64,000 bases of DNA from positions 1 through 64,000 of the forward strand of contig JAFUAY010000032.1 of assembly GCA_017460515.1 (NCBI GenBank), in the 5' to 3' direction. The notes under the pieces were generated by a model. That model saw only the letters and a program-made list of their open reading frames with translations. It ran no database searches and had not been told where the DNA came from. Positions 43,135-51,838 of the stretch are shown here, piece by piece. Source of the DNA: Prevotella sp. (lineage in GTDB: Bacteria > Bacteroidota > Bacteroidia > Bacteroidales > Bacteroidaceae). How positions within the stretch are numbered: position 1 is the first letter of the stretch; each line of letters starts with the position of its first letter. The position numbers were made by a program, and so were the translations under genes.

Positions 43135-44355
43135 ATGAACATACTAGATCTAATAAAAGTCAGTTTTAAGGCCGTAACCAACAACTGGGTACGTTCGTTC
43201 CTATCCATGCTGGGCATCATCATTGGCGTTGCTGCGGTGATTATCATGATGTCAATGGGTCAGGGCTCGAAAGAGAGCATCCGCAAGGAACTCTCCACGA
43301 TGGGTACCAATCTGCTGACCATTCGTCCCGGTGCCGATTTCCGTGGAGGCGTGCGTCAGGATCCGTCAGCAATGCAGACGCTGAAGATGGCCGACTATGA
43401 ACGAATCGTACGTGAGAAGAAATTCGTCACAAAGGTATCACCTGAGGTGACCGCCAGCGGACAGGTCATTCACGGCAACAGCAACACCACCACTACCCTT
43501 TATGGTGAGTCTACAGAGTATCTTGACATCAAACTGTGGACCATCGAGCAGGGCGACTGCTTTACTGACGAGGATATCAAGAAGGCATCCAAGAAAGTAG
43601 TGGTAGGAACGACTGTTGTGAAAGAACTGTTTGGCGAGGGTGCCGATCCCATCGGCAAGACCGTCCGCTTCAAGTCTATCCCAATGACAATCGTAGGCGT
43701 GCTGAAGTCGAAAGGCTACAACTCGTGGGGTATGGACCAGGACAACGTGATGATTGCGCCCTATACGACGGTGATGAAGCGAATTGCTGCACAGACCTAT
43801 TTCTCCAGCATCGTCTGTTCTGCCATTACGGAAGACCTGAGCGATGCAGCTATTGAAGAGCTGACGCAGATGCTCCGCGATAACCACAAGCTGAAAGGTG
43901 ATGCTGCCGACGATTTCACTATCCGTTCACAAGCCGAGATGATGGAGACGATGTCGAGCACGATGGACACGGTGACAACGATTCTCGTAGGAGCAGCTGC
44001 CTGTGCACTGATCGTTGCCGGTATCGGCATCCTGAGTATCATGCTGGTATCGGTCACCGAGCGCACCAAGGAGATTGGTCTTCGTATGGCTGTTGGCGCA
44101 ACTGGTGCCGACATCACCCGTCAGTTCCTGTTAGAGCCGCTACTCATCAGCGTTACAGGCGGACTGGCAGGTATCATCCTGGGGTGTCTGGGAAGTGTCT
44201 TTGTCCTGCCCCTGATGGGTATGCCGTCCAGCATCCAGGCCTGGAGTATCTATCTGTCATTTGTTGTCTGCGTGGTCGTAGGTATCGTCTTCGGTACCAT
44301 ACCCGCACTCAAGGCAGCCAATATGGATCCTATAGAAGCTATCCGACATGAATAA
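43135..44355 (+). CDS. ABC transporter permease, MacB/FtsX type
   Basis: A 406-residue inner-membrane protein with the MacB permease layout: a first membrane helix (about 18-40, SFLSMLGIIIGVAAVIIM), a large periplasmic MacB_PCD domain (about 45-275) and three C-terminal helices with the FtsX domain (about 285-400; SVTERTKEIGLRMAVGATGADI). It overlaps the downstream kinase gene by 8 nt. Substrate unknown. Confidence 0.94.
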   Translation: MNILDLIKVSFKAVTNNWVRSFLSMLGIIIGVAAVIIMMSMGQGSKESIRKELSTMGTNLLTIRPGADFRGGVRQDPSAMQTLKMADYERIVREKKFVTKVSPEVTASGQVIHGNSNTTTTLYGESTEYLDIKLWTIEQGDCFTDEDIKKASKKVVVGTTVVKELFGEGADPIGKTVRFKSIPMTIVGVLKSKGYNSWGMDQDNVMIAPYTTVMKRIAAQTYFSSIVCSAITEDLSDAAIEELTQMLRDNHKLKGDAADDFTIRSQAEMMETMSSTMDTVTTILVGAAACALIVAGIGILSIMLVSVTERTKEIGLRMAVGATGADITRQFLLEPLLISVTGGLAGIILGCLGSVFVLPLMGMPSSIQAWSIYLSFVVCVVVGIVFGTIPALKAANMDPIEAIRHE

Positions 44356-45421
44356 GCGAACGATGATCTTGTTGCAGGTGGCAGTATGGGCTATGCTGTT
44401 TGCCTCACCGCTGACGTTTATCAATCACGCCAACGGTCTGAGCATCACGCAGTTCCTGGTTATGAGCATGACACCAATAATCATGATGGTGGTGTTCTAC
44501 CTGAACTACTTCTACATGATTCGCCATTACTATGTGGTAGGCGACAAGACCAAGTTCTGGACCATCAATCTGATGCTCTGTGTGGTGTTGGGCATCTTTC
44601 TGAATATTTGGATACAATATGCCCACCACCATTTTGAACTCATCAGAGCCCATATGGAGGAGCCTGATCTGATAGAAGAGTGCTTCTTCACCCTCCGCCA
44701 TATCTTCAACCTCATGGTGACGTTCACCGTTGCACTGGCCATCCGCCTTTCACAACGATGGCACCGTTCGGAAGAGGCTCGTCATGAGGCAGAGGTAGCA
44801 CGTACCGATGCCGAACTGCGCAACCTGCGTAACCAGATCAGTCCGCACTTCCTGCTCAACACGCTCAACAATATCTATGCGCTCACCGCCTTCGACAGCC
44901 AACGGGCACAGGAGGCTATCCAGGAGCTGTCAAAGATGCTGCGCCACATGCTCTACGACAATCAGCAGGAAGAGGTAGAGTGGAACGATGAGGTGCAGTT
45001 CCTGAAGAGCTATGTAGCGCTGATGCAGATCCGTCTGTCAGATGCTGTCGACGTTTCTTTCATCGCTGAAAACGCATCACAACCGCTATTGGAAGGTGAC
45101 CAGCCCATTCCTGCCGCCTCTCCGAAGGTGGCTCCCCTACTCTTCATCTCACTCATTGAGAATGCGTTCAAGCACGGCATCAGTCCCACCGAGCCCAGCT
45201 TCATCCACATCCGTCTGACAGCCGATGAACAACAGATTGTCTGCGACATAGAGAACTCCAACTACCCCAAGAGTTCTGATGACCACAGCGGTCACGGCAT
45301 CGGTTTGAATCAAGTACGCCACCGTCTGGAACTTGCCTACCGAGGGCGCTATCAGTGGCAGCAGGGTGTCAGTGCCGATGGGAAAGTATATCACTCACGG
45401 ATTACAATTCAACATAAATAA
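44348..45421 (+). CDS. LytS-type sensor histidine kinase
   Basis: A 357-residue kinase. Four hydrophobic segments occupy about 5-25, 36-58, 72-92 and 117-135. The His_kinase domain carries RNQISPHFLLNTLNNIYAL with His167, and the ATPase part has LIENAFKHG and GHGIGLNQVRHRL. There is no large extracytoplasmic domain, so sensing is probably through the membrane segments. It overlaps the permease gene by 8 nt and is followed by a LytTR regulator 34 bp on. This operon arrangement suggests autoregulation of the pump. Confidence 0.93.
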   Translation: MNKRTMILLQVAVWAMLFASPLTFINHANGLSITQFLVMSMTPIIMMVVFYLNYFYMIRHYYVVGDKTKFWTINLMLCVVLGIFLNIWIQYAHHHFELIRAHMEEPDLIEECFFTLRHIFNLMVTFTVALAIRLSQRWHRSEEARHEAEVARTDAELRNLRNQISPHFLLNTLNNIYALTAFDSQRAQEAIQELSKMLRHMLYDNQQEEVEWNDEVQFLKSYVALMQIRLSDAVDVSFIAENASQPLLEGDQPIPAASPKVAPLLFISLIENAFKHGISPTEPSFIHIRLTADEQQIVCDIENSNYPKSSDDHSGHGIGLNQVRHRLELAYRGRYQWQQGVSADGKVYHSRITIQHK

Positions 45422-45455
45422 AACATTTACATAAGCTTTATACCTTATTGATTTT

Positions 45456-46163
45456 ATGATACTTACAACCGCAATTATTGACGACGAACCTCTGGCAGCG
45501 CAGCTACTGGAGAGCTATATCAAGAAGACTCCCTATTTGCAACTGACGGGTGTCTACAACAGTGCCATTACCGCCATGCGTGACTTACGCGAGCAGCCCG
45601 TACAACTGCTATTGCTCGACATCCAGATGCCGGAACTATCGGGGATAGAGTTTGCCAAGATTCTCCCCGCTGAGACAAAGATTATCTTCACCACCGCCTT
45701 CCCCCAGTATGCCATTGAGGGATTCAAGGTGTCGGCAGTCGACTACCTGCTGAAGCCCATTGCCTATAACGACTTCATCCGGGCTACCGACAAAGTGCTT
45801 GGTCTGTTTGCCAACGTTCAGCAACAGCATGTCAATAAGAGCCGTTTCATGTACATCAAGAGCGACTACAAGCTGGTACGCGTGGATTATGACGATATCC
45901 TGTATATCGAAGGACTGAAAGACTACGTTCGCTTCTACCTGAAGTCGGGCGAGAAGATTATTTCGCTGATGAGCATGAAAAAACTGGAGGAACATCTCCC
46001 CCAGCCTGAATTTATGCGTACGCACCGTTCTTATATTGTCCACATGACTGAAGCCCGGTTCGTCGACCGTCTGCGTATCGTCTTCGGAGAACAGTATATT
46101 CCTATCTCAGAAAACTTCAAGGAAGTGGTTGTAGGCTATCTGGACAGTCATACACTCGCCTGA
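45456..46163 (+). CDS. LytTR-type response regulator
   Basis: A 235-residue regulator. The receiver domain (1-120) has Asp9-Asp10 and phosphoacceptor Asp55 in LLLLDIQMPE, with Lys in LLKPI near 102. The LytTR DNA-binding domain (about 137-232) shows YIEGLKDYVRFYLKSGEKIISLMSMKKLEEHL and RTHRSYIVHM. It is the partner of the LytS-type kinase just upstream and probably controls the efflux operon or the envelope response. Confidence 0.95.
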   Translation: MILTTAIIDDEPLAAQLLESYIKKTPYLQLTGVYNSAITAMRDLREQPVQLLLLDIQMPELSGIEFAKILPAETKIIFTTAFPQYAIEGFKVSAVDYLLKPIAYNDFIRATDKVLGLFANVQQQHVNKSRFMYIKSDYKLVRVDYDDILYIEGLKDYVRFYLKSGEKIISLMSMKKLEEHLPQPEFMRTHRSYIVHMTEARFVDRLRIVFGEQYIPISENFKEVVVGYLDSHTLA

Positions 46164-46202
46164 AGCGGATGATACCTCAGCCCGTCTGAAGCAGTCTGAA
46201 GC

Positions 46203-46856
46203 CTACACATCAAGTCCAGCTATCCACTCCTCGCGCATCATCTCGTCGATGAGTTGTTCAGCCAGCACCTCCACCATCTCGGCAGGAATCTTGAAGCGAG
46301 GATCATCACTGTGCGGGTTGATCGACGCAAGGAAATGAGGCACTTCCTTCTTGTAGATTTCCTTCATCCTGTTATTCTCGCTGTCTGCACCTAAGCAGGA
46401 ATAGGTGATATTGGCCACGCGATCACAAAGTTTCACAAAGGGGGCATACGGCGTCGTTCGTATGCCTTCATAGTATTTGTCGTTAGCGCGTTCAGCCCTA
46501 TTGCGCCCCTTTTCGTTGGTCAGCGCATAGACAATCTCAGTAGCCAGCAGCGCCTGCTCGTCATTCATAAAGGTCTTTGCCACCTTCATCACGTCGTTAT
46601 ACGTCAGACGCGCATCCTCAATGCTGTCGTGATAGTAGGCACCAAACATGATAGGCACCACATCCTCTTCGCTGACACAGTTCAGATAGGCAAAATCCTT
46701 CGCCAGGTTTGCCACCATATCCAGATGGAAGGCATAAGGCTGATCCTTCCCATAGGTCTGATTCACGCTGGCATGCAACTTATGTGCCGACTCGCATATA
46801 CGTTCTATGACTGATGCATTCTTCTCATAGACACGCTCAAATTCTTGTTTCTCCAT
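46203..46856 (-). CDS. HD-domain protein resembling the (p)ppGpp hydrolase domain
   Basis: A 217-residue protein without a signal peptide. Its HD motif (YYHDSIEDA, His76-Asp77 and Glu80-Asp81), the His in AFHLDMVANLA (His44), and VKLCDRVANI (141-150) align in order with the hydrolase domain of RelA/SpoT (R..HP..VA..LA; HDVVEDT; IKLADRLHNM). There is no synthetase or TGS domain. This is the layout of small alarmone hydrolases such as Mesh1, but the usual HP after Arg is not present, so assignment is tentative. The start is ATG 46856, 20 bp after the -7 box. It is monocistronic. Confidence 0.72.
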   Translation of the reverse strand: MEKQEFERVYEKNASVIERICESAHKLHASVNQTYGKDQPYAFHLDMVANLAKDFAYLNCVSEEDVVPIMFGAYYHDSIEDARLTYNDVMKVAKTFMNDEQALLATEIVYALTNEKGRNRAERANDKYYEGIRTTPYAPFVKLCDRVANITYSCLGADSENNRMKEIYKKEVPHFLASINPHSDDPRFKIPAEMVEVLAEQLIDEMMREEWIAGLDV

Positions 46857-46875
46857 TTTTTGCTTATTTTGTCGG

Positions 46876-46883
46876 CAAAGATA
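46876..46883 (-). promoter_or_regulatory. -7 box for the alarmone-hydrolase-like gene
   Basis: TATCTTTG on the minus strand, 19 bp before the start. Confidence 0.6.
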
Positions 46884-46947
46884 CAAAGAATTCGGCACGA
46901 AGTGATGATTTTTCTTTGTTTTTTATTCTCACGTCGCGATTTTTTCT

Positions 46948-46955
46948 TATATTTG
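46948..46955 (+). promoter_or_regulatory. -7 box for the EEP gene
   Basis: TATATTTG, 53 bp before the start codon. Confidence 0.55.
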
Positions 46956-47008
46956 CACTACCTAACCATCATTTTCTAATTATTTTCGCCCTTATCGCCC
47001 ACTAAGAC

Positions 47009-47929
47009 ATGATGCTGTTCCTGCTGCTATCCTCGTTTCTGACACTCGTTGAACTGAACTGCGAGAATCTCTTCGACTGTCGTCACGACTCGCTGAAGAA
47101 CGACCTGGAGTTCACCCCCGACGGTGATCGTCACTGGAACCGCACCCAGTACTGGAACAAGCTCAACCGTATCGGCAAGGAGATTCTCTCTTCGTCAGAC
47201 GATCTGCCTGACCTGGTGGCACTCTGCGAGATAGAGAACGACACGGTGATGCGAGATCTCTCCCGTCGTTCGCTGCTCCGTCATGCGGGCTATGAATATC
47301 TGATGACAGAATCGTCCGACCTGCGTGGTATTGATGTGGCCCTACTCTATCAGCCAACGCGTTTCCGTCCGCTGTGTTACGAATGCATTACCGTTCCCAC
47401 CCTCGCGGACATGCGCCCAACACGCGACATTCTCTATATTAAAGGCATCTATCAGCAATTCGACACGCTCCATCTGTTCATCCTTCATGCACCCAGTCGT
47501 TTTGGCGGAGAACCTCGTACACGTCCTTTCCGCCAGCAGGTCGTCAACACGCTGCTGAAGGTTCTCACCCCTCTCCGCCATCAGCACGTCATCGTGACAG
47601 GCGACTTTAACGACTATGCCGAAAACGCAGCTCCGCAACTGTTAGAGCAACACGACGTTGTCAATATCTCCAAGTCAGCAAAGGGCAAGAACGGAACGGC
47701 TCAAGGCACCTATTGCTATCAGGGCGAATGGCATTCCATCGACCATATCTTCCTGTCGCCATCGCTCATCCCCCTTGTCAGCGAGGTGTATATCAACGAT
47801 GCACCCTTCCTGCTGGAGGATGATCCGCTCTATGGCGGACGGCGTCCACGTCGCAGTTTCAACGGTTACCGATACCAGAAAGACGGCTTCAGCGATCATC
47901 TCCCCTTGGTGCTGAAACTCAAAAACTAA
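47009..47929 (+). CDS. Endonuclease/exonuclease/phosphatase-family protein
   Basis: A 306-residue protein with an N-terminal hydrophobic segment (MMLFLLLSSFLTLV) that may export it. EEP motifs are visible: LNCENLFD (about 15-22), ALCEIENDTVM (metal Glu near 75), GDFNDYA (about 198-204), HSIDHIFLS (about 245) and DGFSDHLPLVL (catalytic His near 300). The family cleaves phosphodiester or phosphomonoester bonds; whether this one acts on DNA or on another ester is not clear. Aminopeptidase C follows after 48 bp. Confidence 0.9.
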   Translation: MMLFLLLSSFLTLVELNCENLFDCRHDSLKNDLEFTPDGDRHWNRTQYWNKLNRIGKEILSSSDDLPDLVALCEIENDTVMRDLSRRSLLRHAGYEYLMTESSDLRGIDVALLYQPTRFRPLCYECITVPTLADMRPTRDILYIKGIYQQFDTLHLFILHAPSRFGGEPRTRPFRQQVVNTLLKVLTPLRHQHVIVTGDFNDYAENAAPQLLEQHDVVNISKSAKGKNGTAQGTYCYQGEWHSIDHIFLSPSLIPLVSEVYINDAPFLLEDDPLYGGRRPRRSFNGYRYQKDGFSDHLPLVLKLKN

Positions 47930-47977
47930 CGTCTACATTCCAGAACTAACGTATAAACTCAAAAAATAACAACAACA

Positions 47978-49378
47978 ATGAGAACAACACTTCTTCTTAC
48001 CCTGATGCTGGGCTTGACCACAAGCATCACTGCACAGAACAAAAACGGTGGTATCTCTGAGAAGATGCTGCGTGACATTCAGCAAGAACAGAAAGCCGAA
48101 GGAGCCGAACGTGCGCTGATGAATGCGCTGGCAGGCAATTCCATCGACGATCTCTCCCGTAACCATTCGAAGGCGGGTGCCCTCGACACCTACTTCAGCG
48201 TTGAAACGAAGAAACAGTCCATCACTGACCAGCAGCAGTCCGGACGCTGCTGGATGTTCAGCGGTATGAACGTGCTTCGCGGTGACTACCAGCGACGTAC
48301 CGACTCGCTCTCCGTGAGTTTCTCGCAGGCCTACCTCTTTTTCTGGGATCAGCTGGAGAAGGCCAACCTCATGCTGCAAGGCGTCATCGATACCGGCAAC
48401 AAGCCCATCGACGACCAGCGCGTACAGTTCTTCTTCCACTACCCCATCAGCGACGGTGGCACGTTCTGTGGCATTGCCGACCTGGCCGACAAGTATGGCT
48501 TGGTGCCTTCAGAGGTGATGCCTGAGACCACTGCCAGCGACAACACCTCGCGGACACGCCAGCTGATTGCATCCAAGCTGCGCGAGTACGGCCTGCAGTT
48601 GCGCGATATGGTACAGAAAGGCAAAAAGGACGGTGCACTCGAAAAGGCAAAGACACGCATGCTTTCGCAAATCTATCACATGCTGCAGTTCACCATCGGA
48701 CAACCCGTCGAGAAGTTCACCTACGCCTTCCGCAACAGCAAGGGACAGGCCATTGGCGAACCCAAGGAGTACACGCCCCTCTCCTTCTACAAGGAGGTGG
48801 TAGGCAAACCGCTCAACGGTACGTTCATCATGGCTATGAACGACCCTCGTCGCGAATACTACAAGACCTATGAGGTGGAGTATGACCGCCACACCTACGA
48901 TGGACATAACTGGAAGTATGTCAACCTGCCGATGGATGATATTGAGCAGATGGCGATTGCAGCGCTGAAAGACGGGCGCAAGCTCTATTCCAGCTATGAC
49001 GTTGCGAAGTTCCTGGATCGTAAGCGCGGCTATGCCGACTTAGAGAATTTCGACTACGGTTCACTCTTCGGCACCACGTTCGGTATGAAGAAAGCCGACC
49101 GCATTGCTACCTTCGACAGCGGTTCCACCCACGCCATGACGCTGACTGCCGTCGACCTGGACAGCAAGGGAAAGGCCCGTAAGTGGAAGGTAGAGAACTC
49201 TTGGGGTGGCAGCTGGGGACAGCAGGGCTGTCTGATTATGACTGACGAGTGGTTCCGTGAGTTCATGTTCCGCTTGGTGGTACCCAACGAGTATGTTCCT
49301 GAGAAAATCATGAAGGCCTTCCAGTCACAACCCGTGATGGTGATGCCTGAAGACCCTCTCTTCCAATTAGATGAGTAG
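47978..49378 (+). CDS. pepC: Aminopeptidase C / bleomycin hydrolase (C1B), exported
   Basis: A 466-residue papain-fold peptidase. A signal peptide (MRTTLLLTLMLGLTTSITAQ) sends it to the periplasm, unlike the cytosolic enzymes of Firmicutes. Active-site segments are QQSGRCWMFSG (Cys91), GSTHAMTLTAVD (His, near 385) and VENSWGGSWGQQG (Asn, near 407). The C-terminal tail, which controls exopeptidase activity in family members, ends MVMPEDPLFQLDE. It would trim peptides taken up from the medium or released from the envelope. Confidence 0.94.
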   Translation: MRTTLLLTLMLGLTTSITAQNKNGGISEKMLRDIQQEQKAEGAERALMNALAGNSIDDLSRNHSKAGALDTYFSVETKKQSITDQQQSGRCWMFSGMNVLRGDYQRRTDSLSVSFSQAYLFFWDQLEKANLMLQGVIDTGNKPIDDQRVQFFFHYPISDGGTFCGIADLADKYGLVPSEVMPETTASDNTSRTRQLIASKLREYGLQLRDMVQKGKKDGALEKAKTRMLSQIYHMLQFTIGQPVEKFTYAFRNSKGQAIGEPKEYTPLSFYKEVVGKPLNGTFIMAMNDPRREYYKTYEVEYDRHTYDGHNWKYVNLPMDDIEQMAIAALKDGRKLYSSYDVAKFLDRKRGYADLENFDYGSLFGTTFGMKKADRIATFDSGSTHAMTLTAVDLDSKGKARKWKVENSWGGSWGQQGCLIMTDEWFREFMFRLVVPNEYVPEKIMKAFQSQPVMVMPEDPLFQLDE

Positions 49379-49433
49379 CGAAATTACTTCATCTAACTGT
49401 ATCTTTCATCTATCATTTATCATCTAAAAACCA

Positions 49434-49463
49434 ATGAAGGAGCTAAATCTTTAGCTCCTTCAT
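49434..49463 (-). terminator. dapA terminator overlapping the end of the gene
   Basis: ATGAAGGAGCTAAA (49434-49447) pairs with TTTAGCTCCTTCAT (49450-49463). On the minus strand the hairpin is followed by TGGTTTTTAG. The dapA stop codon (49445-49443) is inside the stem. Confidence 0.8.
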
Positions 49464-50330
49464 GATTTCTGACATACGCTGTAGTGTTGAGATGCGCGTG
49501 GGAACCAGCGGCAGTCGCAACACGTTCTCAATGAATCCCATCTCGTGCAGCATGGCTTTCACGCCAGCGGGGTTTCCGTCGACAAACAGCAGTGAGAACA
49601 AGTCCGTGAAACGGTGATGAATCTTTCGGGCAGGATCATATTCGCCATTCATCTGCAGTCGTATCATCTTCGAGAACTCCTTCGGCAGTGCGTTGCCAAT
49701 CACTGAGATAACACCCACAGCACCACACGACACCATTGGGAACGTCAGCGCGTCATCGCCTGAGATGACGTCAAAGTTCTTCGGCTTGTTCTTGATAATC
49801 TCGTCCACCTGTTCCAGGTTACCGCTGGCCTCCTTGATAGCCACGATATTATCACAGTCGCGAGCCAGTCTTACCGTTGTGGCAGCCTGCATATTCACAC
49901 CCGTTCTGCCAGGTACGTTGTAGAGCACCACCGGCAGCTTCGTTGCAGCGGCAATCGCCTTGAAGTGCTGGTACAGGCCTTCCTGCGAGGGCTTGTTATA
50001 GTAAGGACAGACGCTCAGCACACCGTCGATGCCTCTGAAGTCGCCCACTTGCAGCTCCTTCACGACAGCAGCCGTATTGTAGCCACCGCATCCCATCAGG
50101 ATGGGCACACGTCCACGTACGCGATCCACTATTAAGTCTTTAATCTTCTGTTTCTCGTCGGCAGTTAGTGTTGGTGTCTCGCCTGTCGTTGCAAGAATGC
50201 AGAAGAAGTCGGCACCGTTATCCAGTTGGTAATCCACTAGTCGCTTGATTGCATCATAGTCAACTTCCCCTTGCTGGGTGAAGGGAGTGATGAGGGCAAT
50301 ACCTAAGCCCTTGAAAATGTTACGTACCAT
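49443..50330 (-). CDS. dapA: 4-hydroxy-tetrahydrodipicolinate synthase
   Basis: DapA condenses pyruvate with aspartate semialdehyde, the first committed step to lysine and diaminopimelate. The 295-residue protein has TTGE (48-51), the catalytic triad Tyr in VVLYNVPGRTGVN (Tyr137), and the Schiff-base Lys166 in VAIKEASGN. It is a standard-length family member. The last codons and the stop lie inside the terminator hairpin. The promoter box is at 50357-50364. Confidence 0.97.
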   Translation of the reverse strand: MVRNIFKGLGIALITPFTQQGEVDYDAIKRLVDYQLDNGADFFCILATTGETPTLTADEKQKIKDLIVDRVRGRVPILMGCGGYNTAAVVKELQVGDFRGIDGVLSVCPYYNKPSQEGLYQHFKAIAAATKLPVVLYNVPGRTGVNMQAATTVRLARDCDNIVAIKEASGNLEQVDEIIKNKPKNFDVISGDDALTFPMVSCGAVGVISVIGNALPKEFSKMIRLQMNGEYDPARKIHHRFTDLFSLLFVDGNPAGVKAMLHEMGFIENVLRLPLVPTRISTLQRMSEIMKELKI

Positions 50331-50356
50331 AAAAACGTCGTTGTCTAATTCGCGTG

Positions 50357-50364
50357 CAAAGGTA
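50357..50364 (-). promoter_or_regulatory. -7 box for dapA
   Basis: TACCTTTG on the minus strand, 26 bp before the start codon. Confidence 0.65.
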
Positions 50365-50481
50365 ATGATAAAAATTCAGAATCTTATGACAAATCAATAA
50401 AAAATTTCAAAGACTGTCGAAATTGCAAACGTTTACACAAAATATTCCACTTTTCGTATTTATCGTTCCCGTTTTTCTCCC

Positions 50482-50489
50482 TACCTTTG
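50482..50489 (+). promoter_or_regulatory. -7 box for uxuA-uxuB
   Basis: TACCTTTG, 50 bp before uxuA. It is divergent from the dapA box 118 bp away. Confidence 0.65.
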
Positions 50490-50539
50490 CAATCGGAATT
50501 CAAACAACTTAAAACAACATTTATAAATTTTACAGCTTT

Positions 50540-51793
50540 ATGGAAAGAACTTGGAGATGGTTTGGCAAGAAAGACAAGATCACACTTGCCATGCTGAGAC
50601 AAATCGGAGTTGAGGGAATCGTTACTGCCCTTCACGACGTTCCTAACGGTGAGGTTTGGACCCGCGAGAAGATTCGCGACCTGCGTGAGTATATCGAGAG
50701 CTACGGCATGCGCTGGAGCGTTGTCGAGAGCCTGCCCGTATGCGAGAGCATCAAGTACGGCGGACATGATCGTGACCATCTCATCGAGAACTACAAGGAG
50801 AGCCTGAAGAACCTCTCGCTCGAAGGCATCCACTGTATCTGCTATAACTTCATGCCTGTGCTCGACTGGGCTCGTACCGACCTGCTCCATAACAATCCCA
50901 ACGGAGCCACCAACCTCTACTTCAACTATGCCGAGTTTGCCTACTTCGACATCTATCTGCTGCAGCGCGAAGGTGCTCGTGAGGAATGGGCCAAGTTCCG
51001 TTTCCCCGAAGGCGTTGGCGAAGGCCGTAACGTGCTGGAGGAGTGCGACGCTCTGGCCAAGACCATGACACCTGAGAAGGACCACGCACTGGTAGAGAAC
51101 ATAGTCATCAAGACGCAGGGCTTCGTCTCCGGCAACTTCAAGGAGGGCGATGAGCATCCTCTGGAGCTGTTCCGTCAGCTGCTCGACCTCTACAAGGGTA
51201 TCGACAAGCAGCAGCTGCGTGAGAACATGAAGTACTTCCTGGAGGCTATCATGCCCACCTGTGAGGAGTACGGCATGAACATGTGCGTTCACCCCGACGA
51301 TCCCCCCATCGAAATTCTCGGCCTGCCCCGCATCGTTCGCACCCAGGAGGACATCCAGTGGTTCCTCAATGCTGTGCCCAACAAGCATAACGGTCTGACC
51401 TTCTGTGCAGGTTCGCTCTCAGCAGGCGCCTATAATAATGTGGTTGAGCTGGCTAAGGAGTTCGCTCCCCGCACCCACTTCGTCCACCTGCGTTCGTGCC
51501 ATATCTTCCCCAATGGCGACTTCACCGAGGCAAGTCATCTGGGCGGACGTGCCGACCTGATTGAACTCTGCCGTATCTTCGAGAAAGAGAACCCGCAGCT
51601 GCCCATGCGTGTCGACCACGGTATGACCTTCACCGACGAGCCTGGAGGCATCATGGACGAGTCGAGTCACGGCCACAACGCCGGCTATACCCTACTCGGC
51701 CGTATGTTCGCCCTCGGACAGGTACAGGGCATCCTCGCCACCGTCGACCGCGAACTTGGCATCGAATATAAGCAGCCAGGATTCTTTGACTAA
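50540..51793 (+). CDS. uxuA: Mannonate dehydratase
   Basis: UxuA converts D-mannonate to 2-keto-3-deoxygluconate in hexuronate catabolism. The 417-residue protein starts MERTWRWFGKKDKITL, the standard opening of the family, and shows metal-binding MCVHPDDPP, LTFCAGSLSAG, HFVHLRSCHI and MRVDHGMTF. The uxuB gene follows 45 bp on, across six 7-bp repeats. The two together process glucuronate or galacturonate from pectin or glucuronoxylan, in keeping with the glycan-degrading enzyme at 28.6 kb. The isomerase (uxaC) is not in the window. Confidence 0.96.
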   Translation: MERTWRWFGKKDKITLAMLRQIGVEGIVTALHDVPNGEVWTREKIRDLREYIESYGMRWSVVESLPVCESIKYGGHDRDHLIENYKESLKNLSLEGIHCICYNFMPVLDWARTDLLHNNPNGATNLYFNYAEFAYFDIYLLQREGAREEWAKFRFPEGVGEGRNVLEECDALAKTMTPEKDHALVENIVIKTQGFVSGNFKEGDEHPLELFRQLLDLYKGIDKQQLRENMKYFLEAIMPTCEEYGMNMCVHPDDPPIEILGLPRIVRTQEDIQWFLNAVPNKHNGLTFCAGSLSAGAYNNVVELAKEFAPRTHFVHLRSCHIFPNGDFTEASHLGGRADLIELCRIFEKENPQLPMRVDHGMTFTDEPGGIMDESSHGHNAGYTLLGRMFALGQVQGILATVDRELGIEYKQPGFFD

Positions 51794-51835
51794 TTAAGAG
51801 TTAAGAGTTAAGAGTTAAGAATTAAGAGTTAAGAA
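51794..51835 (+). repeat. Heptamer repeats (TTAAGAG) directly after the uxuA stop
   Basis: Six 7-bp units from the base after the stop codon: TTAAGAG three times, TTAAGAA, TTAAGAG, TTAAGAA. The uxuB ATG is four bases beyond. Same spacing and position as the repeats at 36234. Confidence 0.9.
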
Positions 51836-51838
51836 AGA

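Noticed and set aside
50384-51388. Open frame of 334 codons on the minus strand
   Set aside because: It is the antisense of uxuA; its translation has low-complexity Leu/Val/Gly pattern and no domain, while uxuA is clearly coding.
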